Positions 53,054 through 62,056 of a stretch of 64,000 nt of DNA are shown one piece after another. The position numbers and the translations under genes are program-made. This stretch comes from Promethearchaeota archaeon Loki_b32 (lineage in GTDB: Archaea; Asgardarchaeota; Lokiarchaeia; Sigyniarchaeales; SOKP01): assembly GCA_005223125.1 (NCBI GenBank), contig NJBH01000004.1, forward strand, positions 1 to 64,000, given 5' to 3'. The notes beneath the pieces were generated by a model, which saw nothing but the letters and a program-made list of their open reading frames with translations, was not told where the DNA came from and did no database searches. Numbering within the stretch: position 1 is the first letter of the stretch; each line of letters starts with the position of its first letter.

Positions 53054-54037
53054 TTATTTAATCTCAACTAAGATTTTAACAAAATTCCTGCCAGTAGGAT
53101 CTAAAAATCTTTCAAATGTTTTTTGCATGTCTTCTAAGTTAATTACTTCAGAAATGAATTCATCAGCATCGACCATACCTTTAGCAAATAAATCAATTGC
53201 GGCTAGAATATCATCTCGATCATGACCTAAACATCCTTTCAAAGTGACTTCTTTAGAATTTAACATAAATAAAGGAAAGGTTATACTTCCTTTATGAATT
53301 CCTTCTAGTAAAAGGGTTCCACCTTTTTTGATAAAGTTAACCGCATTGGAAATTGTTTCTTCATTTCCTACACAATCGAAAATAAATGTAGGGGCTCCAA
53401 GTTTTTTTATGACCCTTTTTACTTTAGCTCTGCTTGTACCAACAGCATCAGTGGCTCCCAATTCTATAGCTTTTTTCCTTAAAAATTCATTAGGTTCAAC
53501 AACAACTACATAGTTTGGATCTTTTTCGATTAATAATGCTTTGAGAGCGGCTAGTCCAACGTTTCCTCCACCGATAATCAGTATGTTTTCTCCTTTCTCA
53601 ATCTTCGAAAGTTTAAAAGCTCTCATCATTAATGCAAATGTTTCTACCATCACGGCATCTTTAATTGGAACATTTTCTGGTATTGGAAATAGAGAGATCT
53701 TTGGGACTATAACATATTCAGCAAATCCTCCATCTTGAAACATCCCCATTCCTTTTAATTCGCCTTGGCTAACATCAAGTGACACGTTCACACAAATAAC
53801 TCTATCTCCCACATTCACATTAGAAATATTTTCTCCAATTTCCTTTACAATACCCGTTATTTCATGCCCCATTATCAATGGAAAATTATACATCTTCAAG
53901 CGAAAGTTAGTTATATCACTTCCACATATTCCACAATAATGAACTTTAACCAAAGCTTCATCTGGACAGGGAATTGGTTTAGGACAATCTTCTTTATATA
54001 CTATTTTTTGTATATCTTCAATAACAGCAGCTCTAAT
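53054..54037 (-). CDS. Zinc-containing alcohol dehydrogenase (MDR family), ATT start
   Basis: The stretch from TTG 53953 lacks the N-terminal strand of the catalytic domain. Extending upstream gives R-A-A-V-I-E-D-I-Q-K-I-V-Y-K-E and P-C-P-D-E-A-L-V-K-V-H, which is the normal MDR start. The only codon at the right place is ATT 54035-54037, preceded at 6 nt by AGGAGATGAT (54044-54053), a nine-out-of-ten match to the anti-Shine-Dalgarno complement. So I call 327 residues with ATT initiation. Features: C-G-I-C-G-S-D, G-H-E-I-T-G, and the Rossmann G-G-G-N-V-G-L-A-A. The structural-zinc cysteine lobe is not evident. Substrate is a polyol or secondary alcohol by family; NAD(P) preference is undetermined. 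Confidence 0.88.
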   Translation of the reverse strand: MRAAVIEDIQKIVYKEDCPKPIPCPDEALVKVHYCGICGSDITNFRLKMYNFPLIMGHEITGIVKEIGENISNVNVGDRVICVNVSLDVSQGELKGMGMFQDGGFAEYVIVPKISLFPIPENVPIKDAVMVETFALMMRAFKLSKIEKGENILIIGGGNVGLAALKALLIEKDPNYVVVVEPNEFLRKKAIELGATDAVGTSRAKVKRVIKKLGAPTFIFDCVGNEETISNAVNFIKKGGTLLLEGIHKGSITFPLFMLNSKEVTLKGCLGHDRDDILAAIDLFAKGMVDADEFISEVINLEDMQKTFERFLDPTGRNFVKILVEIK

Positions 54038-54134
54038 AGAATAATCATCTCCTAATCATTCTTATTTTATATCTTTTATTTAAGAATAATATTATAATTT
54101 TTGTAAAATTTAGAATAAAATGAAAAAAAAAGAT

Positions 54135-54884
54135 TTAAATTCCTAATAACGAACTCATACTCTTGGTTATGCTCTCAATTTCATTATCAAATACTTTAAC
54201 TTGATCGAAAAAGATATTGTTAACTTGCAGTAATTGTTTTACAACATATTCAGGTGATTGAGAGATTTGTTTTGCCAGGTTAATTGCCTCGTTTAATACC
54301 TCTCCCTTCTCAACTAATCTATTAATAATATTTAGACGATGTGCTTCTTCAGCAGAGATGAAAGTTTCTCGAGTTCCTGTATTTAAAGTTAATTCTAAAG
54401 CTTTTCCACGCCCAACAAGAGTCATATAAGGAAAAAAAAGTGGACAAGCACCAAATCTTATCTCAGGATGGCCAAAAAGGGACCCTTTTGAAGCAACCCG
54501 AAGATGACAAATAACAGCGAGGTCAAAAGCTCCTGCTAAAGCATAGCCGTTCACAGCAGCTATTAGTAATTTAGGAAACTCAAATATTGTTTGATGAAAT
54601 AGATGATTAGATTCAATAAAATGCTGATAATCCCCCTTTCCTTGAACTATTGCTTGTACCTCATCTCTATCAAACCCAGCAGAAAACAATTCTTCCCCTC
54701 CATAAAAAATCACAGCTTTTATCCTTTTTTCTTCTTTAAGAGTATTTAATGCATCAATAATTTCAGCTCTCATTGCTTCACTTAATGCGTTTTTCTTTTC
54801 TGGACGAGTAAATTTAATAATAGCAATTTTACCTTTTTTTTCAATACTAATAAACTGATAATTATTATCTTCCATTTTTTCCAA
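54135..54884 (-). CDS. Enoyl-CoA hydratase/isomerase family protein
   Basis: A 249-residue crotonase-fold protein: F-T-R-P-E-K-K-N-A-L-S near residue 19, the first oxyanion-hole region F-S-A-G-F-D-R-D-E, and the second A-A-V-N-G-Y-A-L-A-G-A-F-D near residue 109, followed by H-P-E-I-R-F-G-A. The second catalytic Glu of hydratases is not obvious (C-P-L-F-F-P follows), so the activity may be isomerase-like or another crotonase reaction. It is monocistronic on the minus strand, divergent from the gene at 54989. Confidence 0.83.
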   Translation of the reverse strand: MEKMEDNNYQFISIEKKGKIAIIKFTRPEKKNALSEAMRAEIIDALNTLKEEKRIKAVIFYGGEELFSAGFDRDEVQAIVQGKGDYQHFIESNHLFHQTIFEFPKLLIAAVNGYALAGAFDLAVICHLRVASKGSLFGHPEIRFGACPLFFPYMTLVGRGKALELTLNTGTRETFISAEEAHRLNIINRLVEKGEVLNEAINLAKQISQSPEYVVKQLLQVNNIFFDQVKVFDNEIESITKSMSSLLGI

Positions 54885-54988
54885 CTTAATTAAAATTTAT
54901 AAAAATTAAGTAATAATTAGATTAAGATATTTAAATTTCTTTTAATTATAAAAAAAAATTCTCTAAAAAAGTAAAAGGAACGAAGAAA

Positions 54989-55615
54989 ATGTTTTCTATA
55001 TGTACCGCATATATTGAAAATGGAAAACTAGATGAAACGTTAAAAGCTTACTCTGAATCAGAAGAAAAATTTACAAAAGAGATTGGTGTTCTCTTTCGAA
55101 AATTCTTTCAATGTAAGATACAACCTCACATTATTTGGTCGATTACCGAATGGGAATCTGAGAAGCATCATAATGATGCGGCTCAGTCAATAATGAAAAT
55201 CAGAAGAGATGATCGCTTTGCTTCTATAGGCTTTGGCCCAGAACCTTATTTTGAAATTTTTTGTAATGAGGATGAGGGATTAAAAGTTGGCAACTTTTTA
55301 GAAAGTTATGAATATATTATTTTAATTCATGGGTTAATTAGTGATAAAGTAAAAGATTCATATGTAAAACTAAGGAAAGAACGAATTGAAGAGTATAAAG
55401 AAAAGCTTCAATGGCTTAGTGTTTTTTATAACACATACAACTCAGATGAGTTTATTATAATTCTTGGATTTAATAATGAGGATTATTTTAGTAAAATTAG
55501 AAAAATAAATGATCTCTATTTAGAAGAATACTTATTTACTGGATTAAGAAACACTCTCGGAATGTCTTTTCTGGCTAATTATAATCAATTTATATGTAGA
55601 CCTATTAAATTTTAA
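54989..55615 (+). CDS. Hypothetical protein with dimeric alpha/beta-barrel (ABM-like) domains
   Basis: A 208-residue protein. The first half reads like an antibiotic-biosynthesis-monooxygenase fold: M-F-S-I-C-T-A-Y, W-S-I-T-E-W-E-S-E-K-H-H, A-Q-S-I-M. The second half looks like a diverged repeat (Y-I-I-L-I-H-G-L-I, F-I-I-I-L-G-F-N-N-E). No catalytic residues can be assigned, and no cofactor-binding motif is visible. ATG is preceded by a weak purine-rich sequence. Function unknown. Confidence 0.65.
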   Translation: MFSICTAYIENGKLDETLKAYSESEEKFTKEIGVLFRKFFQCKIQPHIIWSITEWESEKHHNDAAQSIMKIRRDDRFASIGFGPEPYFEIFCNEDEGLKVGNFLESYEYIILIHGLISDKVKDSYVKLRKERIEEYKEKLQWLSVFYNTYNSDEFIIILGFNNEDYFSKIRKINDLYLEEYLFTGLRNTLGMSFLANYNQFICRPIKF

Positions 55616-55882
55616 ATTGAAATTATGAGACATCCAACATTTTTTAATTTCTAGGGAAACCTAATTATATAGTTTGGATAAAGTGTTCCTAATTAATTAG
55701 AGAACTTCTTTTTTAAAAAACTCTTAATAATTAAAAGAAAAAGTAATAAAAGAAATTTAATTCAATCACATTTTATAAATAAGGAGGGAAGATTAAACTT
55801 GTTGTTTAAACAAGGGCGAAATCCAATGAGTGATTAATTATGATTCCTTTAGATTAGATTAGTTAAACTAATTTATATATCT

Positions 55883-55901
55883 AAATGCAATTTTTGCATT
55901 T
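55883..55901. promoter_or_regulatory. Palindrome AAATGCAA-TTT-TTGCATTT upstream of the ThiF/MoeB gene
   Basis: An 8-bp-arm palindrome with a 3-nt centre, 58 bp before the ThiF/MoeB start and next to a TATA-like TTTATATAT (55872-55880). It may be an operator. The rest of 55616-55959 (344 bp) holds only a small hairpin-like CTTGTT/AACAAG near 55800-55816 and no gene. Confidence 0.4.
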
Positions 55902-55959
55902 TATTTTATATAAGTTGAAGGTTTTAATATTTTAGACTTTATCATTCAAATAGGAGAAA

Positions 55960-56766
55960 ATGAATTTAGATCATAAGCAAGTCATCAGATATTCGCGTCA
56001 AATTGTGCTAAAGGAAATTGGAGGAATAGGCCAAAAAAAATTATTAAATTCAAAAATAACATTGGTCGGATTAGGTGCTCTAGGATCTCCGGTTGCATAT
56101 TATTTAGTTGCTGCTGGAATTGGTAATCTAAAAATAATTGATTATGATTCGGTTGAGTTATCGAATATACACAGACAGATTCTCCATTTCACAAAAGATA
56201 TTAACCGAAAGAAAACAGAAAGTGCTATCGAAAAACTTAATCTAGTAAATCCCGATTGTAAAATCGAGGTAATTCCTGAGAAAATTACACCCGAAAATGT
56301 TAAAGATATTCTTAAAAGCTCAGATTTTGTTATAGAAGGTTCTGATAATTTTCCGACTAAAATGTTAATTAATGATGCCTGTGTTTATTTAGAGATCCCA
56401 TTTACAATAGCAGGCGTACTAAGATTTCATGGTCAGATAATGACTATAGTTCCAGAGAAAAAAACTGCTTGTTATAGATGTCTTTTTGGTGATATTACTG
56501 ATGCCCCTACTGGAATGTCATGTTCTGAAGCAGGAGTTATAGGATTAATACCAGGAATTCTTGGATGTATGGAAGCTAATGAAGCTATAAAATGCATTTT
56601 AAATATAGGGGATCTAATAACTAATAAGATTATGTATATAGACCTTTTACGTAATGCCTTTAATTTTATCGACTTGCATAGAGATACAAACTGTTTAGCT
56701 TGCGGTGAAAACTCTATCGATTTGATAGAAAATTATGATTATAGAATTGAGAATGCATGTCAATAG
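55960..56766 (+). CDS. ThiF/MoeB/HesA-type E1-like adenylyltransferase
   Basis: A 268-residue protein: R-Y-S-R-Q-I-V-L-K-E-I-G-G-I-G-Q (residues 10-25), the nucleotide-binding V-G-L-G-A-L-G-S-P-V-A-Y (35-46), D-S-V-E-L-S-N-I-H-R-Q, the catalytic Cys region G-M-S-C-S-E-A-G-V, and zinc cysteines C-Y-R-C and C-L-A-C-G. It adenylates the C-terminal Gly-Gly of a ThiS/MoaD-type carrier. It overlaps the TusA gene by 10 bp, and a ThiS/MoaD gene lies just beyond, so a sulfur-carrier pathway is encoded here. Whether it serves molybdopterin, thiamine or tRNA thiolation is open. Confidence 0.9.
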   Translation: MNLDHKQVIRYSRQIVLKEIGGIGQKKLLNSKITLVGLGALGSPVAYYLVAAGIGNLKIIDYDSVELSNIHRQILHFTKDINRKKTESAIEKLNLVNPDCKIEVIPEKITPENVKDILKSSDFVIEGSDNFPTKMLINDACVYLEIPFTIAGVLRFHGQIMTIVPEKKTACYRCLFGDITDAPTGMSCSEAGVIGLIPGILGCMEANEAIKCILNIGDLITNKIMYIDLLRNAFNFIDLHRDTNCLACGENSIDLIENYDYRIENACQ

Positions 56767-57026
56767 AAAATTTACTCCATTATAAGAATATGGTAATAAG
56801 AAAAATAGATATTAAAGGTCAACTATGTCCATTGACATTTGTATATACAAAACTTGCCCTTGAAGAATTAAATAAAGATGATTTGTTAGAAGTTGAATTG
56901 GATTTTCTTCCTGCAATTAAGAATATTCCTGAAAATTGTAAACGCCAAGGCTTAGCAGAGTTAGTAGAAGTAAGAGAATTAAACAAAAATAGAGATATTT
57001 ATGAACTTGTATTAAAAAAACTTTAG
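56757..57026 (+). CDS. TusA-like sulfur carrier
   Basis: About 80-89 residues. The TusA core is V-I-R-K-I-D-I-K-G-Q-L-C-P-L-T-F-V-Y-T-K, with the persulfide-carrying Cys in C-P-L, followed by a hydrophobic strand (L-L-E-V-E-L-D-F) and I-P-E-N-C-K-R-Q-G. TusA-family proteins relay sulfane sulfur to tRNA thiolation, molybdopterin or dissimilatory sulfur pathways. The start overlaps the ThiF/MoeB end; the ATG at 56790, which begins M-V-I-R-K-I, is an alternative that gives a typical TusA length. Confidence 0.85.
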   Translation: MSIENLLHYKNMVIRKIDIKGQLCPLTFVYTKLALEELNKDDLLEVELDFLPAIKNIPENCKRQGLAELVEVRELNKNRDIYELVLKKL

Positions 57027-57058
57027 TTTCTTAGATTCATTTTCAAAAAAAAGTAGAA

Positions 57059-57346
57059 TTACCCTCCAGCAATAGCTGGTAGAAAAGAAATTTCATCACC
57101 ATCTTTAATTATGGAGTCCAATCCATCAAATCTACGAATATCCTTTCCATTAATTCCAAGAATAATATACTTGTTTAAAGTACCCATTGAACTAAATATA
57201 TTTTCCTCAAAATTTCTTCCTATCATTGAACTTAATAATACTAATATCTCTCTAATTGTTAAAGGACTGTCAAAAGATAAAGAAATTTCTTCTTTACCCA
57301 CAATATCCGCTAATAAAGATAAGAAAGAAGTTTTTATATTTATCAC
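57059..57346 (-). CDS. ThiS/MoaD-type ubiquitin-like sulfur carrier
   Basis: A 95-residue beta-grasp protein ending S-F-L-P-A-I-A-G-G, the Gly-Gly end that is adenylated and thiocarboxylated. The middle is typical of archaeal MoaD/SAMP-like proteins (I-I-L-G-I-N-G-K-D-I-R-R, D-G-D-E-I-S-F). It is convergent with ThiF/MoeB-TusA, 32 bp beyond the TusA stop, and its partner E1 is very likely the ThiF/MoeB gene. It could be a SAMP-like protein modifier as well as a sulfur carrier; the sequence does not decide. Confidence 0.87.
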   Translation of the reverse strand: MINIKTSFLSLLADIVGKEEISLSFDSPLTIREILVLLSSMIGRNFEENIFSSMGTLNKYIILGINGKDIRRFDGLDSIIKDGDEISFLPAIAGG

Positions 57347-57482
57347 ATTAAAATCCTTTAAAATTTAAATTTCAATTTGATTAGTATATTATTAAATTCA
57401 AAAAAAATATGGCATTTATCTATTTGGATTATAAAATTAAATAATTACTCTATTTTTTGCTTATATTAAAATACTCAATCAA

Positions 57483-58424
57483 GTGATTCTTATTAAAAAA
57501 GATAAATTAAACATCGGGCATCTTTCAACTGCTTATCATACTAATTACGTATTGATGGAATCCGAAGAGTTAACATCAGATTTAAATATCGATATAAATT
57601 GGATTCTGTTCGGAACAGGACCAGCTATGGTTAAAGCATTTAAAGAAGAAAAATTGGAAATAGGATATATGGGTTTACCCCCTGCAATTATAGGAATTGA
57701 TCAAGGGGTTCCAATCAAATGTGTAGCAGGAGGACATGTTGAGGGAACTATTTTGACTGCTAAAAAAGAATATAAAACACAGAAACAATTAGATAATAAT
57801 TTAAAAAAAGTCTTTTCTCAATTTATAGGAAAAGCTATAGGGGTTCCGAGTAAGGGATCTATTCATGATGTTATACTAAATTATTATTTAGAAAAATACA
57901 ATTTATTAGATGAGATTAATGTCAAAAATTATGGACAAGCAGAATTTATTGCTAAGGAAATGAGAGAGGGTATTTTAGAAGCAGGAGTTGGAACTCCAGC
58001 TTTAGCGGTTTTTGCATCAACAATTTTAGAGTCTTATTTAATTATTGAAGCTAAAGATCTATGGTCAGATAATCCTAGCTATGGTATATTTGCCCATAAC
58101 AAACTTGTTCAAACTGAACCTGAATTAGTTCTAAAATTTTTATATCATCATAAATATGCTTCTAGTCTACTTCGTGACTCTCCATTACTAGCCGCTGAGA
58201 AGATCGCTAAAATATTTGATATAATTGATAAAAATTATGCTGAGGCGGTTTTAAAAATATCCCCAAAATACTGTATCTCTCTCTCAGAGGGCTATGTAAA
58301 AGCTACAATGAAATTTGTAAATGTTCTTCATAAATTAGGATATACTAAACAAAAACTTAAATCAAAAGATATTTTTGACTTCCGATTTGTTAATAAAGTA
58401 CATCCAGAAATGGCACACTATTAA
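57483..58424 (+). CDS. NMT1/SsuA-like ligand-binding protein without signal peptide
   Basis: A 313-residue protein starting at GTG. It resembles periplasmic-binding proteins of the SsuA/NMT1 group: L-N-I-G-H-L-S-T-A-Y-H-T near the start, G-Y-M-G-L-P-P-A-I-I-G-I-D-Q-G, I-G-V-P-S-K-G-S-I-H-D and L-E-A-G-V-G-T-P. There is no signal peptide or lipobox, and no ABC permease is nearby, so it may be cytoplasmic and act as an enzyme or ligand sensor, as some members (THI5, MqnA/D-like) do. Position near the sulfur-carrier genes hints at a sulfur-related ligand, which is inference. Confidence 0.75.
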   Translation: MILIKKDKLNIGHLSTAYHTNYVLMESEELTSDLNIDINWILFGTGPAMVKAFKEEKLEIGYMGLPPAIIGIDQGVPIKCVAGGHVEGTILTAKKEYKTQKQLDNNLKKVFSQFIGKAIGVPSKGSIHDVILNYYLEKYNLLDEINVKNYGQAEFIAKEMREGILEAGVGTPALAVFASTILESYLIIEAKDLWSDNPSYGIFAHNKLVQTEPELVLKFLYHHKYASSLLRDSPLLAAEKIAKIFDIIDKNYAEAVLKISPKYCISLSEGYVKATMKFVNVLHKLGYTKQKLKSKDIFDFRFVNKVHPEMAHY

Positions 58425-58503
58425 CATAATAGCTTAATCAACTAACAAAGATACAGCAAGGAATTGCGATAAAACGCTCATATTAAATGAAACATTAAAG
58501 ATT

Positions 58504-58938
58504 TTAATGTTTGAGTGGCCCTAATTCTTTAATTTCGTTAGTAAATTCTGTTATTACCTCAGCAAACCTCTTCCCTTCAGAAGCACTCACCCATTCTAAG
58601 CGTACTCGTTTAGGATCTACACCTAATTGTTTAATTAAAATTCTATGTAACCTTTCGAATCTTTCTTGTGTATATTCATTTCCAGTAATATAATGACAAT
58701 CACCTATATGACAGCCACTAACAAGGACTCCATCGGCACCATTCTTTAGAGCTTTTAAAACAAATGAAGGATCTACTCGCCCAGAACACATTACCCTTAT
58801 AATTCTGATATTAGGAGGATATTGAAACCGCGAAACTCCTGCTAGATCTGCTCCAGCATAACTGCACCAATTACAACAAAATACTAAAATGTTGGGTTCA
58901 AATCCCTCTTTTTTTGCTTTCTTTTTTGACTTTGACAT
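58504..58938 (-). CDS. mvhD: MvhD-like [2Fe-2S] electron adaptor
   Basis: A 144-residue MvhD. It contains the [12 protein letters not shown] cluster motif, R-V-D-P-S-F-V-L and G-C-H-I-G-D-C-H-Y, and is very similar to the MvhD at 20280-20759. I take the ATG at 58938: AGGTGAT lies 4 nt ahead, whereas the longer GTG start at 58947 falls inside that ribosome-binding site. It follows the two-module HdrA by 16 bp. No FrhB-like gene comes after it, unlike the operon at 19-25 kb, so its electron donor is not evident. Confidence 0.9.
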   Translation of the reverse strand: MSKSKKKAKKEGFEPNILVFCCNWCSYAGADLAGVSRFQYPPNIRIIRVMCSGRVDPSFVLKALKNGADGVLVSGCHIGDCHYITGNEYTQERFERLHRILIKQLGVDPKRVRLEWVSASEGKRFAEVITEFTNEIKELGPLKH

Positions 58939-58954
58939 GATTATCACCTAAGAG

Positions 58955-61900
58955 CTAATTCTTAACTTCCTCCTTTTCTAATAGGTAGGAATCAATCATT
59001 GTAGAAATTTGATCAAAATCATAATGTTTTACCATTATAGCTCCAACGGGGCATGTTGCAGCACACGTTCCACAGCCTTTACATACAGCAGCGTTGATAT
59101 TAGATTTTTTGACTTTAATACTTATATCCTCAAATTCTTTTATTATTTCTATGAGATCTATTGCTTTATAAGGACACACATCTTCACATTTACCACATCC
59201 AATGCATTTTGCTTCTGAAACCTCCGCTACTAATCCAGATGTAGTAATTTTATCTGCGCTTAGAAATCTACTTGCTCTACCAGCAGCACCGTTAGCTTGT
59301 GAAATTGAATCTTGAATATTCTTTGGCCATTGAGCACATCCGCATAAGAAAATTCCATCTGTAGCAAAATCTAAAGGTCTTAATTTAACATGTGCTTCTA
59401 AGAAGAAACCATTTTTATCTAATGGAACTTTGAGCATCATTGCTAATTCTTTTAAGTTATCTGCTGGAATCATAGGCGTGGAAAGTATTACTAGATCCGT
59501 CTCAAATTCAACATTATCTTTTAAATTAGTATCAAATACTTTTATCTGATATTTTTCAAGACTAACTTTTTTCTTTTTTACTTCTGGTAAAATTTCTAAA
59601 TCATATCTTAGAAAAATTGCGTCTTTTCTGCGTTCACGATAATATTCTTCGAATTCTTTTTTAGCCATTTGTAAATCTCTGTAAATTACTACAATTTCTA
59701 ATTCAGGCTTCAATTCTTTTAATACTCTAACATTTTTTATTGAATTCGCGCAACATATATTGGAGCAGTAAGTTATTCCTTCATTTTGTCTAGCATTTAC
59801 ACATAAAATTAATGTTATTCGATTAATCTGATCTAGCCAAGATTTATCCTTATTTTGCAATTTCTGTTCTAACTCCAATTGAGTAATTACATTCTTATTT
59901 TTATCATCATACTCAAAAAGACCTGATGGCTTAAATTCTTGGCCTCCAGTAGCAACTATTATTGTTCCAATTTTTACATCATGGATTTTGTTATTTGAAT
60001 CCTTTATCTCTACATCATAATTTCCAACATAACCTTTAGTATTTTTAATTTCACCATTTAGGAATACTTGAATATTGTTGTTTTTGTCTATTTTCTCTTT
60101 TAATTCACTTAATAATTCTAAGGCATTCTTATGAACTGGATACAAAACATTTAGAAATTTTAGGTTTCCACCTAACTCGCTTTCTTTTTCTACAATAAAA
60201 GTTTTAAATCCTTGATTAGCAATATTTAGCGCTGCGGTCATACCAGAAACGCCCCCACCAATAATTAATGCTGTATGTGTAATGTCAACTTTATCTTCCT
60301 TTTGTGGTTTTAATAATTTTGATTTAGCAACATGCATCCTAATTAAATCTATAGCTTTTTCTGTAGCTGCTTCTTTTTCTGCCATGTGAACCCAGGAACA
60401 TTGATCTCGAATATTTACAAGCTCAAAAAGATATTTATTCAGACCTCCTTCTTGACATGTTTCTTGAAATAATGATTCATGTGTTCTAGGTGTACAAGAT
60501 GCTACGATAAATCTATTTAAATCATATTCAGCAATTAATTCCTTAATTCTGATTTGAGAGTCAGATGAACATGAATATAAATTTGCTTCACAAACCACTA
60601 CATTTGGGAGGTTTTTAACATATTCTACAACTCCAGGGACATCTACATAGTTTCCTATATTAATTCCACAATGACAAACCATTACACCTATTCTTGGTTC
60701 ATCTGTAATTTTAATTTCTTTTTCCGGTACATCAAATACTTTCTCTTTCATTTGAGTATATTTGACGGAGTTTAATAAATCAGCAATTAGTGCTGCTACT
60801 CCACTAGCGTCTGCAACCGTCTCTGGGATATCCATTGGTCCTTGACAAAATCCACATAAGAAAACTCCATTTCTAGAAGACTTAAATTTATCAAAATACG
60901 ATTTTTCTTGGAAAAAATTATACTTATCTAACTCAATTCCTAAAGAGTTTCCTAATTCCTTTACTCCTTTTGACGGAACTAAGGGTGATGCTAAAACAAC
61001 CAAATTAGCACGAAAATCTTTAAATTCACCCGTCTTTAAATCTTCATAATGTATAAGTAAATCTTTAGTTTCGGGATCTTCTTTAATTGTACTTATTTTT
61101 GATTGAAAATATTTTACTCCATATTCTTGTTGCGCTCTTTGTGTGAATTCATAGAAATTTTTACCATACGCACGAATATCATGCCGAAAAACATAACATT
61201 CTGAATTATCCGAATGTTCTTGGGTTATTATTGCTTGTTTTGCCGTATAAGTGCAACAAACGCTGGAACAAAAAGGTACATTTTCATGAAAATCTCTTGA
61301 ACCTGCACATTGAACAAAAGCGATAACCTCAGGTTCTTTAGCATCGCTTAATCTCATGACATGCCCATCAAATGGTCCAGATGCACATAATATCCTTTCA
61401 TATTCAAGAGCACTTACAACATTTTCGTATCTATAACCCCATCTTGAAGATAAGTTTTCAGCAGGCATCTCAAAACCAGTTGCAACCACAACTGCTCCAA
61501 CTTTAATGTCAAATTCTTCAGGTTTCTGTTCAAAATCTATTGCATCAGCAGTACAAACTTTTTTACATACTTGACATACTCCCTTCTTTAAATATAAGCA
61601 CAATTCTGGATCAATTAAGTAGATAGGAGGTACTGCTTGAGGAAAAGGAATATAAACTGATTTTCTTTTACCAATATTCATTTCAAAGGGATTTGGTACC
61701 AATATTTTAGGGCATTTATTAGCACAATCTCCACATCCTTTACATTTTGTTTCATCAACATATCGAGGTTTCTTTAGAATTTTAGCAGTAAAATTACCAG
61801 GTTCACCATCAACTTGAAGAACTTCATGATAAGTCATTAATTCAATATTAGGATTCCGAAAGACTTCAACCATTTTAGGAGCTAAGATACATAAAGAACA

Positions 61901-62056
61901 ATCTAAGGTTGGAAATGTTTTATCCAATTGAGCCATTCTTCCTCCAATTGAAGGTGTTTTTTCTACTAAATAAACTTTAAAGCCTAATTCGGTGAGATCA
62001 AGAGAAATTTGAATTCCTGCTATACCTCCTCCAATTACCAGAACTGAACCTTCCAT
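58955..62056 (-). CDS. hdrA: Two-module HdrA (fused tandem HdrA)
   Basis: A 1033-residue protein with the same layout as the one at 20773-23886. Module 1 begins with the FAD fold (GGGIAGIQISLDLTELG), keeps L-D-C-S-L-C-I-L-A-P-K-M and inserted ferredoxins. Module 2 begins R-I-G-V-M-V-C-H-C-G-I-N-I-G-N-Y-V-D-V, has a second FAD fold (I-I-G-G-G-V-S-G-M-T-A-A-L-N-I-A-N-Q-G), lacks the C-x2-C motif (N-V-L-Y-P-V-H-K-N-A-L), and ends in two 4Fe-4S motifs (C-I-G-C-G-K-C-E-D-V-C-P and C-K-G-C-G-T-C-A-A-T-C-P). Its start overlaps the HdrCB stop (TAATG). Likely role: flavin-based electron bifurcation to ferredoxin. Confidence 0.93.
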   Translation of the reverse strand: MEGSVLVIGGGIAGIQISLDLTELGFKVYLVEKTPSIGGRMAQLDKTFPTLDCSLCILAPKMVEVFRNPNIELMTYHEVLQVDGEPGNFTAKILKKPRYVDETKCKGCGDCANKCPKILVPNPFEMNIGKRKSVYIPFPQAVPPIYLIDPELCLYLKKGVCQVCKKVCTADAIDFEQKPEEFDIKVGAVVVATGFEMPAENLSSRWGYRYENVVSALEYERILCASGPFDGHVMRLSDAKEPEVIAFVQCAGSRDFHENVPFCSSVCCTYTAKQAIITQEHSDNSECYVFRHDIRAYGKNFYEFTQRAQQEYGVKYFQSKISTIKEDPETKDLLIHYEDLKTGEFKDFRANLVVLASPLVPSKGVKELGNSLGIELDKYNFFQEKSYFDKFKSSRNGVFLCGFCQGPMDIPETVADASGVAALIADLLNSVKYTQMKEKVFDVPEKEIKITDEPRIGVMVCHCGINIGNYVDVPGVVEYVKNLPNVVVCEANLYSCSSDSQIRIKELIAEYDLNRFIVASCTPRTHESLFQETCQEGGLNKYLFELVNIRDQCSWVHMAEKEAATEKAIDLIRMHVAKSKLLKPQKEDKVDITHTALIIGGGVSGMTAALNIANQGFKTFIVEKESELGGNLKFLNVLYPVHKNALELLSELKEKIDKNNNIQVFLNGEIKNTKGYVGNYDVEIKDSNNKIHDVKIGTIIVATGGQEFKPSGLFEYDDKNKNVITQLELEQKLQNKDKSWLDQINRITLILCVNARQNEGITYCSNICCANSIKNVRVLKELKPELEIVVIYRDLQMAKKEFEEYYRERRKDAIFLRYDLEILPEVKKKKVSLEKYQIKVFDTNLKDNVEFETDLVILSTPMIPADNLKELAMMLKVPLDKNGFFLEAHVKLRPLDFATDGIFLCGCAQWPKNIQDSISQANGAAGRASRFLSADKITTSGLVAEVSEAKCIGCGKCEDVCPYKAIDLIEIIKEFEDISIKVKKSNINAAVCKGCGTCAATCPVGAIMVKHYDFDQISTMIDSYLLEKEEVKN

